The translations under genes and the position numbers were made by a program. A stretch of 5,467 bases of DNA, taken from NCBI GenBank assembly GCA_035633075.1, contig DASQFQ010000323.1, forward strand, positions 1 to 5,467, written 5' to 3'. The stretch is from DASQFQ01 sp035633075 (GTDB taxonomy: Bacteria; Actinomycetota; Thermoleophilia; Solirubrobacterales; Solirubrobacteraceae). Positions 1 through 5,467 of this stretch are shown one piece after another (the stretch's first letter is position 1; each line of letters starts with the position of its first letter). Below the pieces are notes generated by a model. The model ran no database searches. It had not been told where the DNA came from and saw nothing but the letters and a program-made list of their open reading frames with translations.

Positions 1-4
1 GCGA

Positions 5-76
5 TGGGCGCGGCGGGTTTCGAACCTGCGACCTCTCGCGTGTGAAGCGAGCGCTCTCCCACTGAGCTACGCGCCC
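5..76 (-). tRNA. tRNA-Val, anticodon CAC
   Basis: Read on the minus strand, this 72-nt segment folds as a complete cloverleaf. The 7-bp acceptor stem is GGGCGCG/CGCGCCC (70-76 with 6-12). The D arm is GCTC/GAGC with a 7-nt loop. The 5-bp anticodon stem is CTCGC/GCGAG around the loop TTCACAC, which puts CAC (44 to 42) at the anticodon, reading the valine codon GUG. The variable region is 5 nt and the T loop is TTCGAAA. The discriminator base is A at position 5. CCA is not encoded (TCGC follows), so it would be added enzymatically. The T stem has one A·C mismatch (27 opposite 15); the other four pairs are canonical. The gene diverges from the glycosyltransferase operon. Identity is secure from the anticodon and fold. 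Confidence 0.96.
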
Positions 77-77
77 C

Positions 78-108
78 CGGAGCCGTCGTGAAGTCTAGAC
101 AGGCTCCG
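78..108. repeat. Inverted repeat in the divergent intergenic spacer
   Basis: CGGAGCC (78-84) and GGCTCCG (102-108) form a perfect 7-bp inverted repeat separated by 17 nt. Inside the loop lies a separate 8-bp palindrome, GTCTAGAC (93-100), centred about 3.5 bp off the centre of the larger repeat. The spacer 77-140 separates the divergently oriented tRNA-Val and glycosyltransferase genes and should hold both promoters. A weak -10-like TAGACA lies at 96-101 on the plus strand, with no convincing -35. The repeat could be an operator or a structured 5' leader, or chance in GC-rich DNA. Confidence 0.3.
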
Positions 109-140
109 TGCCGTGGTCCGCGCCGCCACAATGCGTTGCC

Positions 141-1967
141 ATGCGCATCGTCCTGATCTCGCGCGAGCACCCGGCCGTCCCGTCGGGAGGTGGCATCGGG
201 ACGTACACGCTGACCATGGCGCACGCGCTCGCCGACCTCGGCCACGAAGTGGCCTACGTGACGAACGGCGACGGATCCGAGCATGTCACCGACGGGGTAC
301 GTGTCGTCGAGCTCGCTCATCGCCGGCTGCCGTTCCGAGTCGCCGGGCGGCTCGCCGTGACGGCGGCCATCGCGCGTGCCGTGCGCCGCTTGCGGCCCGA
401 CATCATCCAGGCCGCCGAGTGGGAGGCCGAGGCGTGGTGGCTGGCTCGGCGCCGCCCGGCGCCGCTCGTGACCCGCCTGGCGACCCCGACCTACCTGGTG
501 GAGGAGCTCAACCGCGGCGCGCCCGATCCGGCCAGCTCGCTGGTCCGCCGGATGGAGCGCTTCCAGACGCTGCACAGCGATGCCCTCGTGGCGCCGAGCC
601 ATGCGCTCGCGGAGCGGGTGGCCCGGGCGTGGGGATTTCCCCCGGAGTTGGTCGAGGTCATCCCGAACCCGCTCGACGGAGCGGCGCTCAGGCGGGCGGC
701 CCTGGAGCCCTCACCCGTGCCCTTGCCCGAGCGCTTCATCGTCTTCATCGGCCGGCTGGAGCGGCGCAAGGGCGTGATGACGCTCGCCCGGGCGCTGCCC
801 GCCGTGCTCGAAGCCCATCCCGGCATGCATGCCGTGATCCTCGGCCGCGACGCGGGTCAGCAGGCCGGGGACGTCGCTCGCGACCTGCGCGATCGGACCG
901 CGCAGTTCTCCGAGCGGGTACACGTCCTGAACGAGCTGCCGCGCGACCAGGCGATGACCATCGTGGGGCGCGCCGAGCTCGCGGTCCTGCCGTCGCTGTG
1001 GGAAGGGTTCGGCTTCGTGGCGGCGGAGGCCATGGCCCTCGAGCGTCCCGTTGTCGCCAGCGCGGCCGGTGGCCTCGCCGAGATCGTGCGGGACGGCGAG
1101 AGCGGCTGGCTGGTGCCGCCCGGCGATGCCGAGGCCCTGGCCGCCACGCTCATCGAGAAGCTCGGGCGACCCGACGAGCTGGGCCGTATCGCCCGCGGCG
1201 GGCGGGAGCGATCCGAGGACTTCGAGGCGGCCAGGCTGGCGCTCCGACTGGTGGACGTCTACGAGCGTCTGCTCGCGGCCCGGCGACCCGGGGGCAGCTT
1301 CGACGCCTCGATCTACCGTGGCGACTACCGGCGCCACTTCCGCCCCGAGGAGCGCACGGGCCCCTTCCATCGACTCTACGAGCGCAAGCGCGACGCCGTC
1401 CTCGAGTTCTTCGGCGCCCGCGGGCCGATGCGCCTGCTGGACGTGGGCTGCGGCCCGGGCCGGCTTACCGCTCCGCTCGCCGCGCGTCACCGGATGACCG
1501 GCTGCGACATCTCCCGGGCCATGCTCGAGGAGGCGCGAAGCCGCTGCCCGCAGGGCGTACGGCTCGTCGAGGCCGACGCCCGCCGCCTCCCGTTCGCCGA
1601 CGGCGAGTTCGACGGAGCGCTGGCCCTGGACCTGCTAGCCCATCTCCCGGACCTCGACGCCGGTCTGGCCGAGCTCGCGCGCGTGGTGCGGCCCGGCGGG
1701 CCGCTGATCTTCGACACCTCCAACGCCGCGCCGTGGTGGGTCCCGGCCTACCCGTCATACGTGGCGTGGCGTCCCAAGCGCCTGCTCATCACGATGCTGT
1801 CCCGCGGCGTCCTGCCCGAGTGGCGCTCGGTGGTCCGCCACCACCGGGCGGCGGAGGTCGAACGCGCGATCGCCGCCGCCGGGCTCGAGCTCGACCGGAT
1901 GCAGCGGCTCGGGCCTCCGTGGACGGCCAAGTGGCACCTCTGGTACGCGACGAAGCCGGCAGCGTGA
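141..1967 (+). CDS. GT4 glycosyltransferase fused to a class I SAM-dependent methyltransferase
   Basis: The 608-residue protein has two enzyme domains. Residues 1-380 form a GT-B glycosyltransferase of family GT4. It has a glycine-rich N-terminal loop (SGGGIGTY, 15-22), IPNPLD at 174-179, the phosphate-binding GRLERRKG (R205, K210), and the E-x7-E motif (E288, E296) that binds the donor sugar nucleotide in this family. After a linker near RRPGGS (381-386), residues about 390-608 form a Rossmann methyltransferase, with SAM-binding DVGCGPG (434-440), the acidic D456 ending strand 2, and the typical helix and strand ending in VVRPGG. The expected role is adding a hexose-type sugar to a surface glycan or lipid carrier and methylating the product or a precursor in the cytoplasm; donor, acceptor and methyl target cannot be read from the sequence. 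ATG at 141 was chosen because MRIVLISREHP is the usual GT4 first strand. The in-frame GTG at 108 would add 11 atypical residues. No Shine-Dalgarno sequence is evident. The next gene overlaps by 4 bp, indicating one operon. Confidence 0.93.
   Translation: MRIVLISREHPAVPSGGGIGTYTLTMAHALADLGHEVAYVTNGDGSEHVTDGVRVVELAHRRLPFRVAGRLAVTAAIARAVRRLRPDIIQAAEWEAEAWWLARRRPAPLVTRLATPTYLVEELNRGAPDPASSLVRRMERFQTLHSDALVAPSHALAERVARAWGFPPELVEVIPNPLDGAALRRAALEPSPVPLPERFIVFIGRLERRKGVMTLARALPAVLEAHPGMHAVILGRDAGQQAGDVARDLRDRTAQFSERVHVLNELPRDQAMTIVGRAELAVLPSLWEGFGFVAAEAMALERPVVASAAGGLAEIVRDGESGWLVPPGDAEALAATLIEKLGRPDELGRIARGGRERSEDFEAARLALRLVDVYERLLAARRPGGSFDASIYRGDYRRHFRPEERTGPFHRLYERKRDAVLEFFGARGPMRLLDVGCGPGRLTAPLAARHRMTGCDISRAMLEEARSRCPQGVRLVEADARRLPFADGEFDGALALDLLAHLPDLDAGLAELARVVRPGGPLIFDTSNAAPWWVPAYPSYVAWRPKRLLITMLSRGVLPEWRSVVRHHRAAEVERAIAAAGLELDRMQRLGPPWTAKWHLWYATKPAA
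1964..1967 (+). promoter_or_regulatory. GTGA stop/start overlap (translational coupling)
   Basis: The GTG start of the second operon gene overlaps the TGA stop of the glycosyltransferase-methyltransferase gene by 4 nt. No Shine-Dalgarno sequence is obvious just upstream. Terminating ribosomes probably re-initiate here, so the two proteins would be made in linked amounts. This overlap is the main reason for choosing this start. Confidence 0.7.
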
Positions 1968-3997
1968 CGGCTGACACGCGGCCGGCCCTCCTGCTGTACC
2001 TCGCGGGCCCTGACGATCCACACCGGCTCTCCGTCCCCCCTGCGCTCGCCGCGATCGCCGAGCGCGCCGGGGTGGGCTTCGAGCTCTACCGCGACGCCCT
2101 GCGCCGTGGACGGCACTTCGGCGGCGGCGATCCCGACCGGCAGCGACCGGGGCAGTCGGGGGGCGGGCTCTTCCTCGGCGGGCTGCACGCCGAGCGCGGC
2201 CTCTGGCTGGCGCGGCGCTTCCGGATCCTGGCGGCCGGCGACCCGGCCTCGGCGCTGTGGCCGGCGCTCGAGGCGGGCGGAGCGGAGGTCGTCGCCGCGA
2301 GCGCCGACCCCGCGGAGATCTACGCGGCCGTGCTGAGCCGGCTAGAGCTGCCCACGCCGCCCCTCGTGCGGGTCCTCGACGCGAGTCCGCAGGGCCCGCG
2401 GGCGCTCGTCACTGCGCCGTACCTCTATCCCGCCCTGCTCTCCGGACCGTCGGCGCTGGCCGTCGACGTGTCCGCGTCAGCCGCCCTGCGAGCCGCCCTG
2501 GAGGCGATCGGCGCGACCGAGTTCCACGCGATCGGCGCCGACCCCCGGCGTGCGGAGCGATTCCCCGGCGGTCTCGCGGAGGCCGAGGCGCTCGAGGTCG
2601 GCAACGGCTACGCGGAGCTGACCGCGCAGCTCGCGCGGCGCCACCGGGACTGGGGCAGGGGGATCCTCCTCGGCGATCCCGAGCTGGTCGCCGCGCAGTT
2701 GCCCAAGGCGCGGCGCCTTCGCCTGCTGCCGCTGTACGGAACGCCGCAGGTCGACGTGCTCGCCGCGGTGCCCGAGCTGCTCGCCGCCGCCCGGGAGCCG
2801 GTTTTCGGCCGCCAGTACGACGACCGGGACTTCTTCGCCCTGTCCGCCGCAGGCCACGGCCTGCAGGTACTCGACCCCTCGCCGCCGTTCGACGCCGCCC
2901 AGGCGCAGGGCCCGCCGGCGCGGGCCTCGGTGCCGGCGACCCCCGGCGACGGCGAGCCCGACGATCCTCAGTTGGAGCGCTGGGCGGACGAGGGGATAGT
3001 CCTCGTCACGCTGCTGTTCTGGTCCGGCATGTTGCGCGAGCTCGACTGCATACCCCGCTTGGTGGACCTGGTGGCGGAGACGGGCCTGGCCTCCGGCCTG
3101 ATCGTCACCGCGGAGACGGTCGAGCACGGGGCGCCCGAGATGCTGGCACCGCTCGCGGTGCCGGTCGACCGCGGCGGCGTGCTCGGCCGGCTCGAGCCGC
3201 TGCTCGGGAGCACCGGACGCGGCGTTGCGGCCGAGGCCTACATGCCGCCGGGCGCGCTGGCCGCACATCTCGCCGAGGCGATCGAGGCGATCACCCGCCG
3301 CGCGCCCAGCCTGCGACCGCGCGGCTGGTGGCCGCTGCTCGATGCGGGCCTGGTGCCTCACCGCGAGGTTCCGGTGGGGTGGCGGGGGCGGCGGCCGGTC
3401 GTGCGCTATTCGCCTCGCGGAGAGCCGCCGGCGCTCGAGGGGGAGTCCGGCCCGCCCGGGGCCCGGGCGCCCGAACGCCGCGACCTGCGCGGGCTGGTCG
3501 GGTCGGCCGCGCGGGCGTTCGGCTTGGACGCCCTGCTCGAGGCTCGCCGCCCGTTCGACGACCAGCGGCCGGGGGACCTCGACCAGCAGGTGGTGCGCGC
3601 GGTGCGCGCCGCCGGTCTGGAGTACATGTGGACGAAGACGAGCTTCGGCGTCCCGCGCGCCGCGGTCGTGGACGGCGACTTCGTGGCGCTCCCGTTCACC
3701 GCAGGAAACTGGGACGGCTGGTCGCCCTTCTACACGGTGGGCCGCGCCGCCGACCTTCACCGCGCGGAGCGCCGCATGCAGCGCTCAGGCCGGCCGGGCT
3801 GGCTGGCCAGTACCGTCGACTCGCCGCTGTTCGCCCTCTCCGGGGAGGTGTGGGAGCACGGCGCCCGGCTCCACGATATCGCGCGGTCCGCGGCCGGCGG
3901 AGGGCGGTCGGGCCGGCTGGTCAACGTGACGCCCCACGTCGTCGCCCGCTACGCACGGCTGCTGCGGGCGCGGGGCGCGGACGTCAGCGAAGGGTGA
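1964..3997 (+). CDS. Unrecognised 677-residue protein, possibly with a degenerate NodB-like barrel
   Basis: I do not recognise this protein as a named family. It has 677 residues, starting at the GTG that overlaps the previous stop. It has no signal peptide and no clear membrane segment, so it is probably cytosolic. The N-terminal part (1-300) is Ala/Leu-rich alternating alpha/beta sequence, with a Gly-rich stretch near residues 65-75 and no nucleotide-binding loop I can identify. A linker rich in Pro, Ala and Gly (about 310-335) follows. From V346 the pattern VLVTLLFWSG, then IPRLVDLVAETG and LIVTAETV, resembles the first strand, helix and second strand of polysaccharide deacetylases. The catalytic Asp-Asp of that family is absent, replaced by a FWSG stretch (352-355). 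The C-terminal half has the aromatic NWDGWSPFY (582-590) and ends with LVNVTPHVVARY (652-663), loosely like the last NodB strand. Codon use matches the neighbours and the frame is open throughout. Co-translation with a glycosyltransferase-methyltransferase suggests a job in the same glycan pathway. The reading frame is near certain; the fold is a guess. Confidence 0.85.
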   Translation: MTADTRPALLLYLAGPDDPHRLSVPPALAAIAERAGVGFELYRDALRRGRHFGGGDPDRQRPGQSGGGLFLGGLHAERGLWLARRFRILAAGDPASALWPALEAGGAEVVAASADPAEIYAAVLSRLELPTPPLVRVLDASPQGPRALVTAPYLYPALLSGPSALAVDVSASAALRAALEAIGATEFHAIGADPRRAERFPGGLAEAEALEVGNGYAELTAQLARRHRDWGRGILLGDPELVAAQLPKARRLRLLPLYGTPQVDVLAAVPELLAAAREPVFGRQYDDRDFFALSAAGHGLQVLDPSPPFDAAQAQGPPARASVPATPGDGEPDDPQLERWADEGIVLVTLLFWSGMLRELDCIPRLVDLVAETGLASGLIVTAETVEHGAPEMLAPLAVPVDRGGVLGRLEPLLGSTGRGVAAEAYMPPGALAAHLAEAIEAITRRAPSLRPRGWWPLLDAGLVPHREVPVGWRGRRPVVRYSPRGEPPALEGESGPPGARAPERRDLRGLVGSAARAFGLDALLEARRPFDDQRPGDLDQQVVRAVRAAGLEYMWTKTSFGVPRAAVVDGDFVALPFTAGNWDGWSPFYTVGRAADLHRAERRMQRSGRPGWLASTVDSPLFALSGEVWEHGARLHDIARSAAGGGRSGRLVNVTPHVVARYARLLRARGADVSEG

Positions 3998-5249
3998 CGC
4001 GGCGCGTGGTTGTGCTCGTGCGCGCAGCGGGAGTCGTAGCGGTGACCCCGACGGTCAGGGTGACCCGCCTCGCGCGCCCGAGGGCCGAGCGTGCACGCCG
4101 CGTGAACCGCAGCGTCTGAGTTGCCGTGCCGCCTGCCCTCGCGCTGCCGCGCCCCGAGGCGACCGTCCGGCGTCCGAGCCCGAGGCGGCGCGCGGAGCGC
4201 GCGTTCACCGTGGCGCTCGCCTTCAGCCTGGCCACACGGTCGGAGCGGACCGACGTGCGCAGCCCCCGCCGCAGCGCGGTGGCGAGCCTTCCGCCCTTCA
4301 CCGACGCGCGCAGGGCCGCCGGGGCGCGGTGGCACTGGTCCGAGCCGGCGTCGGTGAACGTCCCGCCCGCGACGGGGTGGAACCCCCAGGCGTAGTCACG
4401 CGCGCCGAGCGTGAGGTGGAGGACGCCGAACGTCCTGTCGTAGCGCACCACCGTGTAAGGCACAAAGTATTCGAAGCGGTGAAGGCTATTGCCGCCCGTG
4501 CCCACGACGATCTCGCGCAGGCCCAGCTCCTGATCCTCCGCGCCCGACGAGTCGAGCGGCGTGAACCGCTGATAGGCGTGGTCGTGCGCGGCGAGGACGA
4601 GGTCCGCCTGCGCCCCGTGCAGCGTCGCGAAGAGCGAACGGGCGGCGACGTTGTTGGGGCTGTCGCGCGTCGAGCCGCCGGTGAACGGCGGATGGTGGAA
4701 GTAGGCGAGCGTGCACGGCTCCGACCGGTGGGCGGCGAGGTCGGCGCGCAGCCAGCGGTCCTGCTCGGAGCCCGTGCCGCAGCCGACGACGTCGCACTGG
4801 CTGTTGAGGACGATGACGTGCCAGTCACCGGCCCGGTAGGAGTACCAGCCCTTTCCGCGCGGGCCGGCCGCCGACCCGAAGTAGTCGAAGTAGCCCGCGG
4901 CGCCGGCGGTCCTCCACTCGTGGTTGCCGGCCGCCGGGCGAATGCGGCTCTTGAAGCGCCCCCACGTCCGGTCGAACGATCCCCGGAACTCGTCCAGTGT
5001 GCCGGTCTCGTACTGGTTGTCGCCGAGTGCCGCGATGAAGGCCGGGTTCAGCCGCTCGACTTCCCGCGCGGTCGCCTCCTGCTGGCAGGAGGTGGGCGTG
5101 GGAATGTTGGCGGCTGGCGGGCACGCGATGTTGCCAGCAGCCACCATGGTGACCCTGGCGGCGGAGGCGGGCGCCGCGGCCCCCAGCGCCGCCGCTGCGG
5201 CGAACGGGATCGCCAGGCGCGGCGGCGCCGTGCGCAGGGCGGAGAGCAT
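3984..5249 (-). CDS. Exported metallophosphoesterase, purple-acid-phosphatase-like, with basic C-terminal domain
   Basis: The 421-residue protein begins with a signal peptide: hydrophobic AIPFAAAAALGAAAP and an Ala-Ser-Ala cleavage site ending at residue 30. It should act outside the membrane, hydrolysing phosphate esters with a two-metal centre. The calcineurin-type motifs appear in order: GNIAC (39-43), GDNQY (76-80), GNHE (108-111), the HH pair (185-186) and HDH (222-224). The first motif normally reads GDIA, but here its metal-binding Asp is Asn (N40). GDNQY carries the Tyr position typical of purple acid phosphatases, whose metal ligand it would be. Six cysteines (43, 55, 152, 157, 179, 306) suit disulfides in an exported protein. 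Residues 308-421 form a basic Arg/Ala/Thr/Val-rich domain ending in RRVTLR, probably a beta-rich surface module. The ATG at 5249 was chosen because it gives the signal peptide directly; no Shine-Dalgarno is seen, but a TACCCT box lies 6 nt upstream. The 3' end overlaps the convergent plus-strand gene by 14 bp. Substrate is unknown. Confidence 0.9.
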   Translation of the reverse strand: MLSALRTAPPRLAIPFAAAAALGAAAPASAARVTMVAAGNIACPPAANIPTPTSCQQEATAREVERLNPAFIAALGDNQYETGTLDEFRGSFDRTWGRFKSRIRPAAGNHEWRTAGAAGYFDYFGSAAGPRGKGWYSYRAGDWHVIVLNSQCDVVGCGTGSEQDRWLRADLAAHRSEPCTLAYFHHPPFTGGSTRDSPNNVAARSLFATLHGAQADLVLAAHDHAYQRFTPLDSSGAEDQELGLREIVVGTGGNSLHRFEYFVPYTVVRYDRTFGVLHLTLGARDYAWGFHPVAGGTFTDAGSDQCHRAPAALRASVKGGRLATALRRGLRTSVRSDRVARLKASATVNARSARRLGLGRRTVASGRGSARAGGTATQTLRFTRRARSALGRARRVTLTVGVTATTPAARTSTTTRRVTLR

Positions 5250-5259
5250 CCGAAAAGGG
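5186..5259 (-). repeat. Tandem repeat, gene-proximal copy (signal-peptide start of the phosphatase)
   Basis: This 74-bp unit matches 5263-5336 without gaps at a shift of 77 bp, with 67 of 74 bases identical (mismatches at 5196, 5221, 5224, 5230, 5239, 5243 and 5253). It holds the phosphatase start codon, the first 21 codons and 10 bp upstream. The two copies are separated by only three bases, TAG (5260-5262). This copy is the functional one, being in frame with the enzyme. Confidence 0.9.
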
Positions 5260-5261
5260 TA
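5256..5261 (-). promoter_or_regulatory. Possible -10 element of a leaderless phosphatase promoter
   Basis: On the minus strand TACCCT fits the actinobacterial -10 pattern TANNNT and ends 6 nt before the ATG at 5249. That spacing would place transcription start at or next to the A of the start codon, agreeing with the absence of a Shine-Dalgarno sequence. The T and A come from the 3-base junction between the two repeat copies; the distal copy reads GCCCCT at the same position. No clear -35 is visible. This is an inference from spacing and a short motif. Confidence 0.3.
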
Positions 5262-5262
5262 G

Positions 5263-5336
5263 GCGCCGCCGCGGCGGCGAACGGGATCGCCAGGCGCCGC
5301 AGCGCCCTGCGCAGGACGGTGAGCATCCGGAAAGGG
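5263..5336 (-). repeat. Tandem repeat, distal copy carrying a duplicate start and signal-peptide segment
   Basis: This second copy of the 74-bp unit has its own ATG at 5326 and reads MLTVLRRALRRLAIPFAAAA, against MLSALRTAPPRLAIPFAAAA in the proximal copy. The 77-bp shift is not a multiple of three, so this start runs out of frame with the phosphatase and continues as an arginine/proline-rich shadow to 5048. It is best read as a decayed or non-coding remnant of a local duplication. Five of the six codon differences within the first 21 codons change the amino acid, which does not suggest conservation as a protein. Confidence 0.85.
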
Positions 5337-5360
5337 GCCCGCGTGCCGCCCTCGGTGAGG

Positions 5361-5467
5361 TCACCCCAGCGCGCGCAGCGCCCGCCAGACGTCCTCGGCG
5401 ATCTCCTCGCACAGCGACTCGGGCGGGCGCTCCCCGTCGAGCCGGCGCACGCCGAGCCGGACGTGCT
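5361..5467 (-). CDS. C-terminal end of an unidentified gene (partial, runs off the window)
   Basis: The last 34 codons of a minus-strand gene lie here, ending at TGA (5361-5363); the 5' part is beyond the window. The tail includes VRRLDGERPPESLCEEIAED and continues to VWRALRALG. Its D-G-x-R-P-P-E pattern followed by an amphipathic helix with a VW is reminiscent of the C-termini of P-loop nucleoside-monophosphate kinases such as thymidylate kinase, but 34 residues cannot establish this. Base composition and codon use match the other genes. It is codirectional with the phosphatase, whose start lies 111 bp downstream of its stop. The tandem repeat fills most of that gap, so the two could share a transcript or be separate. 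I see no terminator hairpin between them. Confidence 0.65.
   Translation of the reverse strand, partial: HVRLGVRRLDGERPPESLCEEIAEDVWRALRALG

Noticed and set aside
108..140. GTG at 108 as the start of the glycosyltransferase
   Set aside because: It would add 11 residues not typical of GT4 proteins before a canonical first strand; ATG at 141 fits better, although the GTG cannot be fully excluded.
1..140. tRNA-Val as an integration (attachment) site
   Set aside because: There is no integrase, no repeated tRNA 3' end and no shift in composition next to it in the window.
711..1490. Minus-strand open frame of 259 codons opposite the glycosyltransferase domain
   Set aside because: No recognisable motifs, antisense to a gene with clear catalytic motifs.
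113..1963. Upstream extension of the second operon gene to a GTG at 113
   Set aside because: The extension is an Arg/Ala-rich shadow lying entirely within the GT4-methyltransferase gene; the GTG at 1964 marks where protein-like sequence begins.
2477..3760. Long minus-strand open frame of 427 codons opposite the unrecognised protein gene
   Set aside because: It is rich in Arg, Gly and Gln without motifs, lies wholly antisense to a better frame, and such shadows are expected in very GC-rich DNA.
2257..4119. Plus-strand open frame of 620 codons in another phase
   Set aside because: The translation is an Arg/Ala/Gly-rich, low-complexity product overlapping both the 677-residue gene and the phosphatase; typical GC shadow.
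5048..5326. 92-codon minus-strand frame beginning in the distal repeat copy
   Set aside because: After the duplicated leader it runs out of frame into an Arg/Pro-rich shadow of the phosphatase gene; probably not a protein.

Overview
The window is very GC-rich, with strong G/C preference at third codon positions. It looks like chromosomal DNA of a high-GC actinobacterium. The secreted phosphatase on the minus strand ends in a basic, Arg/Thr/Val-rich domain finishing in RRVTLR. I associate this kind of tail with exported proteins of Thermoleophilia (Solirubrobacterales/Gaiellales). The assignment rests on composition and that tail, not on a database match.

Layout from left to right: a minus-strand tRNA-Val(CAC) at 5-76; a short divergent spacer (77-140) with an inverted repeat; and a plus-strand two-gene operon. 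The first operon gene (141-1967) encodes a GT4 glycosyltransferase fused to a class I SAM-dependent methyltransferase. The second (1964-3997) starts inside the stop codon of the first and encodes a 677-residue protein I do not recognise. Its C-terminal half faintly resembles a polysaccharide-deacetylase (NodB) barrel without the catalytic aspartates. A convergent minus-strand gene (3984-5249) overlaps its end by 14 bp and encodes an exported metallophosphoesterase of the purple-acid-phosphatase-like type. Upstream of it lies an imperfect 74-bp tandem duplication (5186-5336) carrying a second copy of the start codon and signal-peptide region. The right edge (5361-5467) holds the last 34 codons of another minus-strand gene.

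Functionally, the plus-strand pair looks like a small glycan-modification cassette: one polypeptide that could transfer and methylate a sugar, co-translated with an unknown partner. The phosphatase is probably an independent, exported enzyme. The points most worth a second look are the duplicated signal-peptide segment with a possible leaderless promoter at its junction, the Asp-to-Asn change in the phosphatase's first metal-binding motif, the GT4-methyltransferase fusion, and the unrecognised 677-residue protein. No CRISPR array, insertion sequence, rRNA or phage gene was seen.
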